Positions 1 to 8,406 of a DNA stretch of 64,000 bases are shown here, in pieces. The translations under genes and the position numbers were made by a program. The notes beneath the pieces are model-generated. The model searched no databases, was not told the DNA's origin, and was given only the letters and a program-made list of their open reading frames with translations. This stretch comes from Streptococcus suis (GTDB lineage Bacteria > Bacillota > Bacilli > Lactobacillales > Streptococcaceae). The number at the start of each line of letters is the position of its first letter. Position 1 is the stretch's first letter. The stretch is from the NCBI RefSeq assembly GCF_002960445.1, contig NZ_POJD01000358.1, positions 1 through 64,000 of the forward strand, read 5' to 3'.

Positions 1-47
1 TCTAGTTTCTCAGAGACAGACTTTGGACTTCTTTTGGACATAATAAA

Positions 48-107
48 ACTCCCTTTATAGTTTCTAGTGAAAATTTTTGTTTTTTCACTGTCCACTATAA
101 GGGGAGT
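48..107. repeat. Long imperfect inverted repeat at left edge
   Basis: The outer arms, 13 bases at 48-60 and 95-107, differ at one position. Inner arms AGTGAAAA (66-73) and TTTTCACT (82-89) pair perfectly. The structure would fold into a tall hairpin with symmetric internal loops. There is no following T-run, so it is not a typical terminator. No gene is recognisable in 1-134. Confidence 0.6.
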
Positions 108-134
108 ATATCACTATCGTCAGGGGATATTTGT

Positions 135-959
135 TTATTTCCAAAAGTCATCAAAAATCGTAATTGGTAGGTGGCGTTTGTGTGCTGTTTTGTTCCACCA
201 GCCTTCGATAATGGTTTGGGCTTGAGGGGCGATGGTTTTGCCTTCAAGATAGTCGTCGATTTGGTTATAGGTAACACCGAGGGCGACTTCGTCAGCCAGA
301 CCTGGTTTGTCTTCTTCCAAGTCTGCAGTAGGAACCTTGAGGTAGAGTTTTTCGTCTGCCCCCAGTTCAGCTAGGAGCTGCTTTCCTTGGCGTTTGTTGA
401 GGCGGAAGAGGGGGAGGATGTCTGCACCGCCGTCTCCGTGCTTGGTAAAGAAGCCAGTGATATTTTCAGCTGCATGGTCAGTTCCAATAACAGCCCCCTT
501 GCGTTCACCAGCGATAGCGTATTGGGCAATCATGCGCATGCGGGCTTTAGCATTTCCCTTATTAAAATCAGACATAGCAAGCCCATTTGCATTGACGGCC
601 GCCACCATGGCATCAGTAGATTCCTTGATGTTGATGGTTAGGCTGACATCGGGTTGGATAAAGGCTAAGGCTGCCTGGGCGTCAGACTCGTCAGCCTGCA
701 CGCCGTAAGGGAGTCGGATAGCAATGAATTGGTAGCTTTCGTCACCTGTTTCCGCCCGCATTTCTTCCATGGTCAGCTGAGCCAAACGACCAGCCAAGGT
801 CGAATCTTGCCCACCAGAAATCCCCAAGACATAGGTTTTCAAAAATGGGTGTTTTTTAAGATAATCTTTGAGAAAGTCGATGGAGCGACGGATTTCTTCT
901 TTGGGGTCAATGCTTGGCTTGACACCTAATTCTTTGATGATGGTTTCTTGTAGAGTCAT
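135..959 (-). CDS. nadE: NH3-dependent NAD+ synthetase
   Basis: Makes NAD+ from nicotinate adenine dinucleotide, ATP and ammonia in the cytoplasm, the last step of NAD synthesis. The 274-residue length fits the short ammonia-dependent form without a glutaminase domain. The ATP pyrophosphatase loop SGGQDS is at residues 48-53, and the GTDHAAE stretch further on is typical of the family. It lies 12 bases downstream of pncB on the same strand, so the two probably form one transcript for salvage of nicotinate. The start follows a short AAGAAAG-type ribosome binding site. Confidence 0.95.
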   Translation of the reverse strand: MTLQETIIKELGVKPSIDPKEEIRRSIDFLKDYLKKHPFLKTYVLGISGGQDSTLAGRLAQLTMEEMRAETGDESYQFIAIRLPYGVQADESDAQAALAFIQPDVSLTINIKESTDAMVAAVNANGLAMSDFNKGNAKARMRMIAQYAIAGERKGAVIGTDHAAENITGFFTKHGDGGADILPLFRLNKRQGKQLLAELGADEKLYLKVPTADLEEDKPGLADEVALGVTYNQIDDYLEGKTIAPQAQTIIEGWWNKTAHKRHLPITIFDDFWK

Positions 960-971
960 AACGTATCTTTC

Positions 972-2432
972 TTAAATGGATTTAGCCTGGCTTTGCTTGC
1001 GAATGCGGTTGATAATATCCATCTTGTTGTCCCAGACATCCTGAGCCAAATCAACTGGATAGAGCTGTGGGTTGAGGACGCGTTTGTACTCATCCCAAAG
1101 CTTGTCAAATTCCTGATTGGCATAGGTTTGAATGTCCGCTAGGCTTGGAAGTTCATAAACCTGTTTGCCCTCTTCAAAAATAGGAATGAGAAGGGGACGG
1201 GCATCGAAGTTTTCCACGGTCTTGTTGATGTAGGTATAGGTTGGATGGAACATATAAATGCTGTCCATTTGGCTGACATCCGTATCCGCAAAGGTAATAT
1301 AGTCGCCTTCTGACTTGCCCTTTTCTTTTGAGGTGATGCGCCAGACTTGTTTTTTGCCAGGTGTCGATACTTTTTCCACGTTGGAAGACAATTTGATGGT
1401 GTCTCGCATCTTTCCATTTTCCTCTTCAATGGATACAATCTTATAGACAGCTCCCAAGGCTGGTTGGTCATAGGCCGTGATCAACTTAGTGCCCACTCCC
1501 CAGACATCAATTTTTGCCTTTTGCATTTTGAGGTTGAGGATGGTATTTTCATCCAAGTCGTTGGATGCGTAGATTTTGGCTTCTGTAAAGCCTGCCTCAT
1601 CCAACTGTTGACGGACCTTTTTGGAAATATAGGCCATGTCGCCAGAGTCGATCCGTACGCCCTTAAAGTTGATTTTATCGCCCATTTCCTTGGCCACCTT
1701 GATGGCTGCAGGAACACCGATTCGTAGGGTATCATAGGTATCCACAAGGAAGACACAATCACGGTGGGTTTCCGCATAGGCCTTGAACGCCTTGTAATCA
1801 TCTCCGTAGGTTTGAACAAGGGCATGGGCGTGGGTACCAGCGACAGGGATGCCGAAGATTTTTCCAGCTCGAACATTGGATGTTGCAGAAGCTCCGCCGA
1901 TAAAGGCTGCACGGGTACCCCAAATGGCAGCATCCATTTCCTGGGCACGACGGGTTCCAAATTCCATCAGCATCTCATCTTCAATGACTGCCTTGATACG
2001 ACGGGCCTTGGTAGCAATCAGGGTTTGGTAGTTGACGATATTGAGGATAGCTGTTTCAATCAACTGGCACTGGGCAAGTGGGCCCTCAATTTGCATGATA
2101 GGTTCGTTGGCATAAACCAAGTCGCCTTCCTTGGCAGAGCGAACCGTCAAGTTCATTTCAAGGTTTGCCAAATAGTCAAGGAAATCCTGTGGATAGCCCA
2201 ATTCAGTCAGATAGTCAATATCCGTCTGGCTGAAGGAAAGATTGTTGAGGTAGTCTACGACACGCTCCAAGCCGGCAAAGACGGCATAGCCATTTTTAAA
2301 GGGCTGAGAACGGAAATAGACTTCAAACACGGCATGTTTGTTGTGGATGTTTTGATTAAAATAGACCTGCATCATATTGATTTGATAAAGATCGGTATGC
2401 AGGGTTAAACTGTCATCTGTAAAAACTGTCAT
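972..2432 (-). CDS. pncB: Nicotinate phosphoribosyltransferase
   Basis: Converts nicotinate and PRPP to nicotinate mononucleotide, the entry reaction of the Preiss-Handler route to NAD. The 486-residue length is that of the Gram-positive form. The N-terminus (LHTDLYQINM), the central FGTRRAQ segment and the RIDSGD phosphate-binding segment are family hallmarks. An AAAGGAG ribosome binding site precedes the start. With nadE directly downstream, the pair supplies NAD from nicotinate. No de novo NAD genes are seen in the window. Confidence 0.95.
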   Translation of the reverse strand: MTVFTDDSLTLHTDLYQINMMQVYFNQNIHNKHAVFEVYFRSQPFKNGYAVFAGLERVVDYLNNLSFSQTDIDYLTELGYPQDFLDYLANLEMNLTVRSAKEGDLVYANEPIMQIEGPLAQCQLIETAILNIVNYQTLIATKARRIKAVIEDEMLMEFGTRRAQEMDAAIWGTRAAFIGGASATSNVRAGKIFGIPVAGTHAHALVQTYGDDYKAFKAYAETHRDCVFLVDTYDTLRIGVPAAIKVAKEMGDKINFKGVRIDSGDMAYISKKVRQQLDEAGFTEAKIYASNDLDENTILNLKMQKAKIDVWGVGTKLITAYDQPALGAVYKIVSIEEENGKMRDTIKLSSNVEKVSTPGKKQVWRITSKEKGKSEGDYITFADTDVSQMDSIYMFHPTYTYINKTVENFDARPLLIPIFEEGKQVYELPSLADIQTYANQEFDKLWDEYKRVLNPQLYPVDLAQDVWDNKMDIINRIRKQSQAKSI

Positions 2433-2461
2433 AGCTTTCTCCTTTATTCTTTCTATTATAC

Positions 2462-2489
2462 CAAAAAAATCGAGCTAGGCTCGATTTAG
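2462..2489 (-). terminator. Terminator of the prepilin peptidase gene
   Basis: On the minus strand AATCGAGC, a 3-base loop and GCTCGATT are followed by a run of T. It separates the prepilin peptidase gene from pncB. Confidence 0.8.
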
Positions 2490-3130
2490 AGAGTGATATT
2501 GATAATCAGGCTGGCCAAAAAAAGAAAAGGTACATAGGGTAGGGATTTTGGTTTAAAGATGAAAAAGATGGCCAGACCTAGGATGGAACTTAGCTGAATA
2601 ATCCAGAGAATTTCTGTAAAGCCAAACAAAAGTGACAGACTTGCCAGATAGAGAAAATCGCCAGAACCGATATTGAGTTGCCATTTTTCAGTCAGATAGG
2701 CTAGGACCAAAAGGCCACAGAAGAGCCAGTTGAGCTGGGAGAGTATTAGAGCTATAAAAGTAAAAACGAGCCAGACAGCAAAAGGATATTCCTGATGTTT
2801 GATGTCGTAAATGGCCAAAACTAGTCCTGCCAAAATGAGAATGGTTTGGGCAAGAGATAGAATTTGAAAATGGCAGAGCAGGGTCAATAGACCAGCTAAG
2901 AACTCCAGTCCCAGATACCAATAAGGTATCTTCGCCTTGCAATAACGGCACTTGGATTTTGTGGAAAGTTGGGACAGGATAGGTATGAGATCCCAAGCTT
3001 TTAGCCGTCGCTTGCAGGCATTGCAGTGACTAGATGGGGCGATAATGGACTGTTCAGGGAAACGGTCGATGACCAATCCCAGGAAGGAGCCGATAGAAGC
3101 TCCCAGGAAAAATAGGATAATTGTCTTCAT
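2486..3130 (-). CDS. pilD: Prepilin leader peptidase (type IV / competence pseudopilin)
   Basis: Membrane aspartyl protease that cuts and can N-methylate type IV prepilin-like proteins; in streptococci it matures the ComG pseudopilins of the DNA-uptake pilus. The 214-residue protein has the N-terminal segment GSFLGLVIDRFP, two CxxC pairs (CNAC and CRYC) as in the zinc-binding form, a first aspartate in AIYDIKHQEYP and the GxGD motif in GSGDFLYLA. Several membrane segments are evident. It is also called CilC in pneumococcus and ComC in Bacillus. It stands alone rather than in a comG operon, as is usual in streptococci. Confidence 0.9.
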   Translation of the reverse strand: MKTIILFFLGASIGSFLGLVIDRFPEQSIIAPSSHCNACKRRLKAWDLIPILSQLSTKSKCRYCKAKIPYWYLGLEFLAGLLTLLCHFQILSLAQTILILAGLVLAIYDIKHQEYPFAVWLVFTFIALILSQLNWLFCGLLVLAYLTEKWQLNIGSGDFLYLASLSLLFGFTEILWIIQLSSILGLAIFFIFKPKSLPYVPFLFLASLIINITL

Positions 3131-3183
3131 ACCTATTTATTCGCAAATGGGAGAGGAAAATGAGATATTTTTAAAAAATTTTT

Positions 3184-4002
3184 TTACAAAATTTCGATGG
3201 TGCTTTGGACAATGCCAAAGGTGATGAGAGAATTCCGTATTTTTGCTTTGGTCTTGTCTGCTACAGCAGGATTTGTTAGTTTGACCGTCACTGTCGCACA
3301 ATGGTCATATCCATCCATGGTCCAGACATTCAGTTGAGTGATTTCGTGAACATTTTCAAGAGCAAGGAGAATTTCTTTCACTTCTTCAAGATTTACTTCT
3401 TGCGGACTTGTTTCAAGTAGAATCTTGACACTATTCCAGGCTTTTGGCAGGGCTTTGGAGAGGATGAAGATAGCAATACCGAGTGAGAGGAGTGGGTCTA
3501 GAAAGTACCAATCAGTGAATTGAAGAATGATGGAAACAAGGATGACCGCCAGCCATCCCAAAATATCCTCTAAAAAGTGCAAGCTGAGAATGGATTCATT
3601 ATGGCTATGGCCATTTTTTACAATACGGGAAGCGAGTAAATTGATGATGATAGCGATAATGCCGAGGACTAACATCCCATCTTGATTGACAGGGTTGGGA
3701 TGGAAAAGATTGGGAATGTTTTCTACAAGGATCAAGCTGGAGCCGATAATCAGAATACTAGAAGTCAATAGAGCGGCCAAAATATTCCATCTCTTGTAGC
3801 CAAAAGGATAGTTCTTGTCAGCAGGTTTGTTGGCATAGGTTTGCATGATGGCAGAGCTTCCGATGGCGAGGGCGTCACCCAAATCATGAACAGCATCTGC
3901 TAAGATGGCACTGGAACCAAAGATCCAACCAAAGATAAACTCGATGATAGAAAAGCTGAGATTGAGGAGAAAAGCGATAAATGTATTTTTAGAAGATGAC
4001 AT
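3184..4002 (-). CDS. CDF-family cation (probably Zn2+) efflux protein
   Basis: Predicted proton-coupled divalent metal exporter in the cytoplasmic membrane. The start at 4002 is chosen over one 72 bases upstream because AAAGGG lies at the right distance and family homology begins with this residue; the product is 272 residues. The metal-site motifs HDLGD and HFLED, in transmembrane helices 2 and 5, match zinc-type CDF proteins. The tail has a cytoplasmic ferredoxin-like domain ending in VQSTIEIL. It is divergent from a TetR-family regulator at 4124, an arrangement like pneumococcal czcD/sczA, but the identity of the regulator is not proven. Confidence 0.85.
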   Translation of the reverse strand: MSSSKNTFIAFLLNLSFSIIEFIFGWIFGSSAILADAVHDLGDALAIGSSAIMQTYANKPADKNYPFGYKRWNILAALLTSSILIIGSSLILVENIPNLFHPNPVNQDGMLVLGIIAIIINLLASRIVKNGHSHNESILSLHFLEDILGWLAVILVSIILQFTDWYFLDPLLSLGIAIFILSKALPKAWNSVKILLETSPQEVNLEEVKEILLALENVHEITQLNVWTMDGYDHCATVTVKLTNPAVADKTKAKIRNSLITFGIVQSTIEIL

Positions 4003-4095
4003 GAGATTCCCTTTCTGTGTTATACTGTTTATAGGTTTATTATGTACTGTAATGAGCCGAAAAACTAGAAACAAGAGAAACGGTTTGTCTTTTTC

Positions 4096-4111
4096 TGAAC
4101 AAATTGTTTGA
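4096..4111. promoter_or_regulatory. Palindrome in the CDF/TetR intergenic region
   Basis: An inverted repeat with the perfect core AACAAATTGTT lies 12 bases before the TetR gene start. It could be the autoregulatory operator of that TetR protein. This is inference from position only. Confidence 0.4.
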
Positions 4112-4123
4112 AATGTACGAAAA

Positions 4124-4642
4124 ATGGATAGACGAATTGCAAAAACAAAAAGAGCTATTTTTCAGGCTTTTTTGACCTTATTAAATGATAAAGGTTATGA
4201 TGACATGCGCGTGCAGGATGTTATTGACCTGGCAGATGTGGGGCGTTCCACTTTCTATGCTCACTATGCCAGTAAAGAGGCTCTTTTGGAAGAACTTTGT
4301 CATGACCTCTTTCACCACTTATTTACAGGTCGTGAAGATGCGGATGTGAAGACCTTGTTGGCCCATATTTTCAAACACTTTCGGACCAATCAAGACCGAG
4401 TTGCCAGCCTTTTATTGTCCCGCAATGCCTATTTTCTAAGAGAACTGGAAGCGGAGCTGAAACACGACATTTTTCCAAAAGTGGTTGAAGACTACATGCA
4501 GGACAAGGGGAATCTTCCAGAGGATTTGCTGGTACATTTTGTTGTGACCACTTTTGTGGAGACGGTCAGCTGGTGGTTGCAGCAACGCAAAAAGGTGGAC
4601 GAAGCCACCTTGACCGAATATTATGTAAGATTATTAGCTTAA
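4124..4642 (+). CDS. TetR/AcrR-family transcriptional regulator
   Basis: A 172-residue protein with an N-terminal TetR-type helix-turn-helix (residues about 6-50), including the recognition-helix stretch GRSTFYAHYASKEALL. The C-terminal half is a shorter ligand domain of the DhaS/SczA-like type. No clear Shine-Dalgarno sequence precedes the ATG. It is divergent from the CDF exporter and is followed after 9 bases by mnmM, so it is probably cotranscribed with the latter. Control of the exporter is the simplest guess; the ligand is unknown. Confidence 0.85.
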   Translation: MDRRIAKTKRAIFQAFLTLLNDKGYDDMRVQDVIDLADVGRSTFYAHYASKEALLEELCHDLFHHLFTGREDADVKTLLAHIFKHFRTNQDRVASLLLSRNAYFLRELEAELKHDIFPKVVEDYMQDKGNLPEDLLVHFVVTTFVETVSWWLQQRKKVDEATLTEYYVRLLA

Positions 4643-4651
4643 GGAGTGAAA

Positions 4652-5206
4652 ATGCTTAGACCTTTACACATGGCTCATGCCTTTTTAGATGAAATTTTAA
4701 CCGACCAAGACCTAGCGGTTGATGCGACGATGGGAAATGGCCATGACACACTATTTTTAGCCCAGCGAGCAGGAAAAGTGGTGGCCTTTGATATTCAGGA
4801 ACAAGCCCTGACCACAACGGCTGAAAAACTAGAAAAAGCTGGCTTGACCAATGCCCAATTGGTTTTGACAGGACACGAAAACCTCGACCAATATGTAGAG
4901 GAATGCAAGGCAGCCATTTTCAATCTGGGCTATCTTCCTTCGGCGGATAAGTCAGTTATTACCTTGCCTGCAACCACCCTTCAAGCTGTTGAAAAAGTTC
5001 TTGACCGACTGGTGGTTGGTGGTCGCCTAGCCATCATGATTTATTATGGACATGAGGGTGGGGCGGTTGAGAAGGATGCTGTCTTAGACTTTGTCAGCCA
5101 GCTAGACCAGACCGTCTTTACAGCCATGCTCTACAAACCGCTCAACCAAGTTAATACCCCACCATTTTTGGTGATGGTGGAACGATTAAAATCCAGCTCA
5201 AACTAG
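4652..5206 (+). CDS. mnmM: tRNA 5-aminomethyl-2-thiouridine methyltransferase MnmM
   Basis: SAM-dependent methyltransferase of the YtqB/MnmM family (PF06962), which performs the last methylation forming mnm5s2U at tRNA wobble position 34 in Gram-positive bacteria. The N-terminal HMAHAFL and the SAM-binding motif DATMGNGHDT are family signatures, as is the later FNLGYLPSADK. I place the start at ATG 4652, with AAGGAG at 4641-4646, rather than at GTG 4646 inside the Shine-Dalgarno sequence; this gives 184 residues. It follows the TetR gene closely and ends at a bidirectional hairpin. Confidence 0.88.
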   Translation: MLRPLHMAHAFLDEILTDQDLAVDATMGNGHDTLFLAQRAGKVVAFDIQEQALTTTAEKLEKAGLTNAQLVLTGHENLDQYVEECKAAIFNLGYLPSADKSVITLPATTLQAVEKVLDRLVVGGRLAIMIYYGHEGGAVEKDAVLDFVSQLDQTVFTAMLYKPLNQVNTPPFLVMVERLKSSSN

Positions 5207-5220
5207 GGCTGGATTTATTT
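5188..5220. terminator. Bidirectional terminator between mnmM and the ABC ATPase gene
   Basis: AAATCCAGC and GCTGGATTT form a stem with T-runs on both strands, serving the two convergent genes. Confidence 0.85.
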
Positions 5221-5221
5221 T

Positions 5222-6001
5222 TTATAATATGGGCTTAATGAATAATCTTCCCTCACCCAAGTCAATCAATTCCACCTGATTGCCGTAAAAAACACTTAGT
5301 AAATCAGGTGTCAGGATGTCTTGTTTTGCTCCCTGAGCCAAGACCATGCCATCTTTGAGCAGGAGGACATGGGTAAAATTGTCAGTGATTTCCTCTGCGT
5401 GATGGGTCACATAGATAATGGCAGGAGCCGTTGGGAGTTGGCAGATGTGGTCGATGTGATGGAGCAGGCGTTCTCTTGCTAGTAAATCCAATCCGACTGT
5501 TGCTTCGTCTAAAATCAAAATAGCAGGTTCTTCCATCAAACTGCGGGCGATCAGCAGGAGTTGGCGTTCGCCTTGTGACAAACTGGCATAGGTCCTGCCA
5601 ATCAAGTGGTCAGCCTTGATTGTTTTCAGCATTTCAATAGCCTGGTCCAATTCTGCCTGTCCATGTTCCCGGTATAAGATAGAAGACTTATATTTTCCTG
5701 TCAAGACAATCTGCTCAGCTGTCAAATCAATGGGAAATCGTTCTGCCAAAAAGGAGCCAACCACACCAATTTTAGTGCGCAGGCCGGGAATATCACCCTT
5801 ACCAAATTCCACACCCAGAACAGTCAACTCGCCAGAAGTCTTCCAAAACTCTGCCATTAAAATGCGCAGCAGTGTCGATTTTCCAGCACCGTTAAGGCCT
5901 AAAATAGCCCAACGCTCTCCCTTTCTAAATTCCCAGTTGATGTCTTTTAATAGATACTTCCCCTGTCTTTTGTAGGACAGTTCTTTCATGGATAAAATCA
6001 T
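5222..6001 (-). CDS. ABC transporter ATP-binding protein, YlmA-like
   Basis: A stand-alone ATPase of 259 residues with Walker A (GLNGAGKST), the LSQGERQ signature and Walker B (AILILDEAT), followed by a switch histidine (YVTHHAEE). It belongs to the YlmA/molybdate-type ATPase group, members of which often lack a nearby permease. No permease is adjacent here, so the substrate or role cannot be stated. The start follows GAGGTCC on the minus strand. Confidence 0.85.
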   Translation of the reverse strand: MILSMKELSYKRQGKYLLKDINWEFRKGERWAILGLNGAGKSTLLRILMAEFWKTSGELTVLGVEFGKGDIPGLRTKIGVVGSFLAERFPIDLTAEQIVLTGKYKSSILYREHGQAELDQAIEMLKTIKADHLIGRTYASLSQGERQLLLIARSLMEEPAILILDEATVGLDLLARERLLHHIDHICQLPTAPAIIYVTHHAEEITDNFTHVLLLKDGMVLAQGAKQDILTPDLLSVFYGNQVELIDLGEGRLFIKPIL

Positions 6002-6144
6002 ATGGACCTCGCTTTTCTTTTTAACTATTTTATCACAGAAGTGTAGATTTACAGATATTTTTGCCGAATGTCACCTCGATTATACCAAAATGAAAAGAAT
6101 ATGGTATAATGGGAATGTTATAGATTTTATTATAGGAGAATATC

Positions 6145-7479
6145 ATGGAAGACCCTGGTAGTCAGACCATTCATTTACAATTATTATTACTTTTATTGTT
6201 GACCTTGCTCAATGCCTTCTTTTCAGCTTCAGAAATGGCCCTTGTTTCCCTCAATCGTTCACGGGTGGAGCAAAAGGCCGCTGAGGGTGAGAAGAAGTAT
6301 ATTCGCTTACTTCAAGTTTTAGAAAATCCCAATAATTTCCTTTCTACTATTCAGGTGGGAATTACCTTTATTTCTATCCTTTCGGGTGCCAGCTTGGCCA
6401 ATGATTTAGGTGCTGTTTTTGCCAAGTGGATGGGTAATTCAACAACAGCTCAAACTGCTGGTTATTGGTTGGCTTTAGCGATGTTGACATTTGTGTCTAT
6501 CGTACTGGGTGAACTATATCCTAAGCGAATTGCCATGAATATGAAGGAAAATCTGGCAGTGGTTACGGCGCCAGTGATTATTTTCCTAGGAAAGATTGTC
6601 AGTCCTTTCGTTTGGCTCTTATCAGCCGCGACCAATCTCATCAGTCGCATTACACCTATGAACTTTGACGATGCGGACGAGCAGATGACCCGGGATGAGA
6701 TTGAATATATCTTGACTAAGAGCGAGCAGACTTTGGATGCGGAAGAAATCGAGATGTTGCAAGGTGTATTCTCCTTGGATGAGCTGATGGCGCGTGAAGT
6801 CATGGTTCCCCGTACGGATGCCTTCATGGTTGATATTGAAGATGATACGGAAACCATTATGGCGGCCATTCTCAAACAGAATTTTTCTCGCGTTCCCGTC
6901 TATGATGGGGACAAGGACAATATCATCGGCCTTATTCATACCAAGAAAATTTTATCTGCAGCTTTTAGCAATGGTTTCGACAATCTCAATATCCGTCGTA
7001 TTATGCAGGAACCTCTCTTTGTTCCAGAAACCATTTTCGTGGATGATTTGTTAAAATCCTTACGCAATACCCAAAACCAGATGGCTATTTTGCTGGATGA
7101 GTATGGTGGAGTTGCTGGTTTGGTTACCTTAGAAGATTTGTTGGAAGAAATTGTCGGGGAAATCGATGATGAAACAGATAAGACAGAGATTTTTGTCCGT
7201 GAAATTGCAGAGAATACCTACATTGTCCAAGGGAATATGACTCTGAATGACTTCAATGAGCATTTTGATACGGAGCTAGAAAGTGATGATGTGGATACCA
7301 TTGCAGGTTATTATTTGACGGGAGTCGGCACTATTCCAAGCCAGGAAGAAAAGGTGACCTTTGAAGTGGACAGTAAGGACCATCATTTAGTCTTTATCAA
7401 TGATAAGGTGAAAAATGGTCGAGTGACCAAGCTTAAAATGATGATGACTACTCTGGAAGAGGAAGTTGAAAAAGAATAA
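6145..7479 (+). CDS. CorC/HlyC-type membrane protein (DUF21-CBS-CorC_HlyC)
   Basis: A 444-residue protein with an N-terminal DUF21 membrane domain (about residues 10-190), two CBS domains (about 215-345, with MVPRTDAF and LLDEYGGVAGLVT) and a C-terminal CorC_HlyC domain. Relatives are linked to Mg2+ or Co2+ transport in the CNNM/CorC family; the label haemolysin is historical. A TATAAT -10 lies near 6103 and a TAGGAG ribosome binding site precedes the ATG. It is a single-gene transcript closed by a hairpin at 7484. Confidence 0.9.
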   Translation: MEDPGSQTIHLQLLLLLLLTLLNAFFSASEMALVSLNRSRVEQKAAEGEKKYIRLLQVLENPNNFLSTIQVGITFISILSGASLANDLGAVFAKWMGNSTTAQTAGYWLALAMLTFVSIVLGELYPKRIAMNMKENLAVVTAPVIIFLGKIVSPFVWLLSAATNLISRITPMNFDDADEQMTRDEIEYILTKSEQTLDAEEIEMLQGVFSLDELMAREVMVPRTDAFMVDIEDDTETIMAAILKQNFSRVPVYDGDKDNIIGLIHTKKILSAAFSNGFDNLNIRRIMQEPLFVPETIFVDDLLKSLRNTQNQMAILLDEYGGVAGLVTLEDLLEEIVGEIDDETDKTEIFVREIAENTYIVQGNMTLNDFNEHFDTELESDDVDTIAGYYLTGVGTIPSQEEKVTFEVDSKDHHLVFINDKVKNGRVTKLKMMMTTLEEEVEKE

Positions 7480-7483
7480 GAGG

Positions 7484-7514
7484 AAACCAGTTGCTTTAAG
7501 GTAGCTGGTTTTTC
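7484..7514 (+). terminator. Terminator of the CorC/HlyC gene
   Basis: AAACCAG and CTGGTTT arms are followed by a T-run. Confidence 0.8.
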
Positions 7515-7612
7515 ATAGCAATTCAAATAGTTAGTTAAAAACAATCAAATACAAGTATAGAAGCGTTTTCATTTTTATGATATAATAACTATATTAAGAA
7601 AATGAGGATGAG

Positions 7613-8404
7613 ATGATGGAAGAAGTAGATTACCGAAAAGTAACAGGGCTTGTTCATTCGACTGAGAGTTTTGGCTCTGTGGATGGACCAGGTGTACGTT
7701 TTGTGGTCTTTATGCAAGGTTGTCATATGCGTTGCCAGTATTGCCATAACCCTGATACTTGGGAATTGGTCAATCCTGCGGCCAAAGAACGAACTGCAGA
7801 GGATGTTCTCAATGAAGCCTTGCGTTTTCGTATGTTCTGGGGGAAAGAAGGTGGGATAACGGTATCTGGTGGTGAAGCTACTATTCAGATTGACTTTTTG
7901 ATTGCCCTTTTTACCCTGGCAAAAGAAAAAGGCATCCACACAACCTTGGACACCTGTGCTCTGACCTTCCGTTCGACAGAGCGTTATCTGGAAAAATATA
8001 ATCGCTTGATGGCGGTGACAGATCTGGTGCTCTTAGATATTAAGGAAATCAATCCAGACCAGCACCGTATTGTAACGGGGCATAGCAATAAGACTATTTT
8101 AGAGTGTGCCCGTTACCTATCGGATATCGGTAAGCCAGTTTGGATTCGTCACGTATTGGTCCCTGGTTTGACAGACCGTGATGATGACCTGATTGAGCTA
8201 GGAAAGTTTGTCAAGACCTTGAATAATGTTGAGCGTTTTGAAGTCTTGCCTTACCATAATCTTGGAGAATTTAAGTGGCGTGAGCTGGGCAGACCTTATC
8301 CACTCGAAGGGACCAAGCCACCAAGTAAGGAACGTGTTTTAAATGCTAAGACCTTGATGGAAACCGAATCCTATCAAGACTATATGAATCGAATAAAGGG
8401 ATAG
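7613..8404 (+). CDS. pflA: Pyruvate formate-lyase-activating enzyme
   Basis: Radical SAM enzyme that installs the glycyl radical on pyruvate formate-lyase, needed for anaerobic mixed-acid fermentation. The CxxxCxxC iron-sulfur motif is at residues 37, 41 and 44 (QGCHMRCQYCHNPDTW) and the GGEAT segment that contacts SAM follows. The 263-residue length is normal. A TGATATAAT promoter element lies about 35 bases upstream. An alternative ATG one codon later is possible. It is followed after 2 bases by the GH3 gene, so the two overlap in transcription. Confidence 0.95.
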   Translation: MMEEVDYRKVTGLVHSTESFGSVDGPGVRFVVFMQGCHMRCQYCHNPDTWELVNPAAKERTAEDVLNEALRFRMFWGKEGGITVSGGEATIQIDFLIALFTLAKEKGIHTTLDTCALTFRSTERYLEKYNRLMAVTDLVLLDIKEINPDQHRIVTGHSNKTILECARYLSDIGKPVWIRHVLVPGLTDRDDDLIELGKFVKTLNNVERFEVLPYHNLGEFKWRELGRPYPLEGTKPPSKERVLNAKTLMETESYQDYMNRIKG

Positions 8405-8406
8405 TA

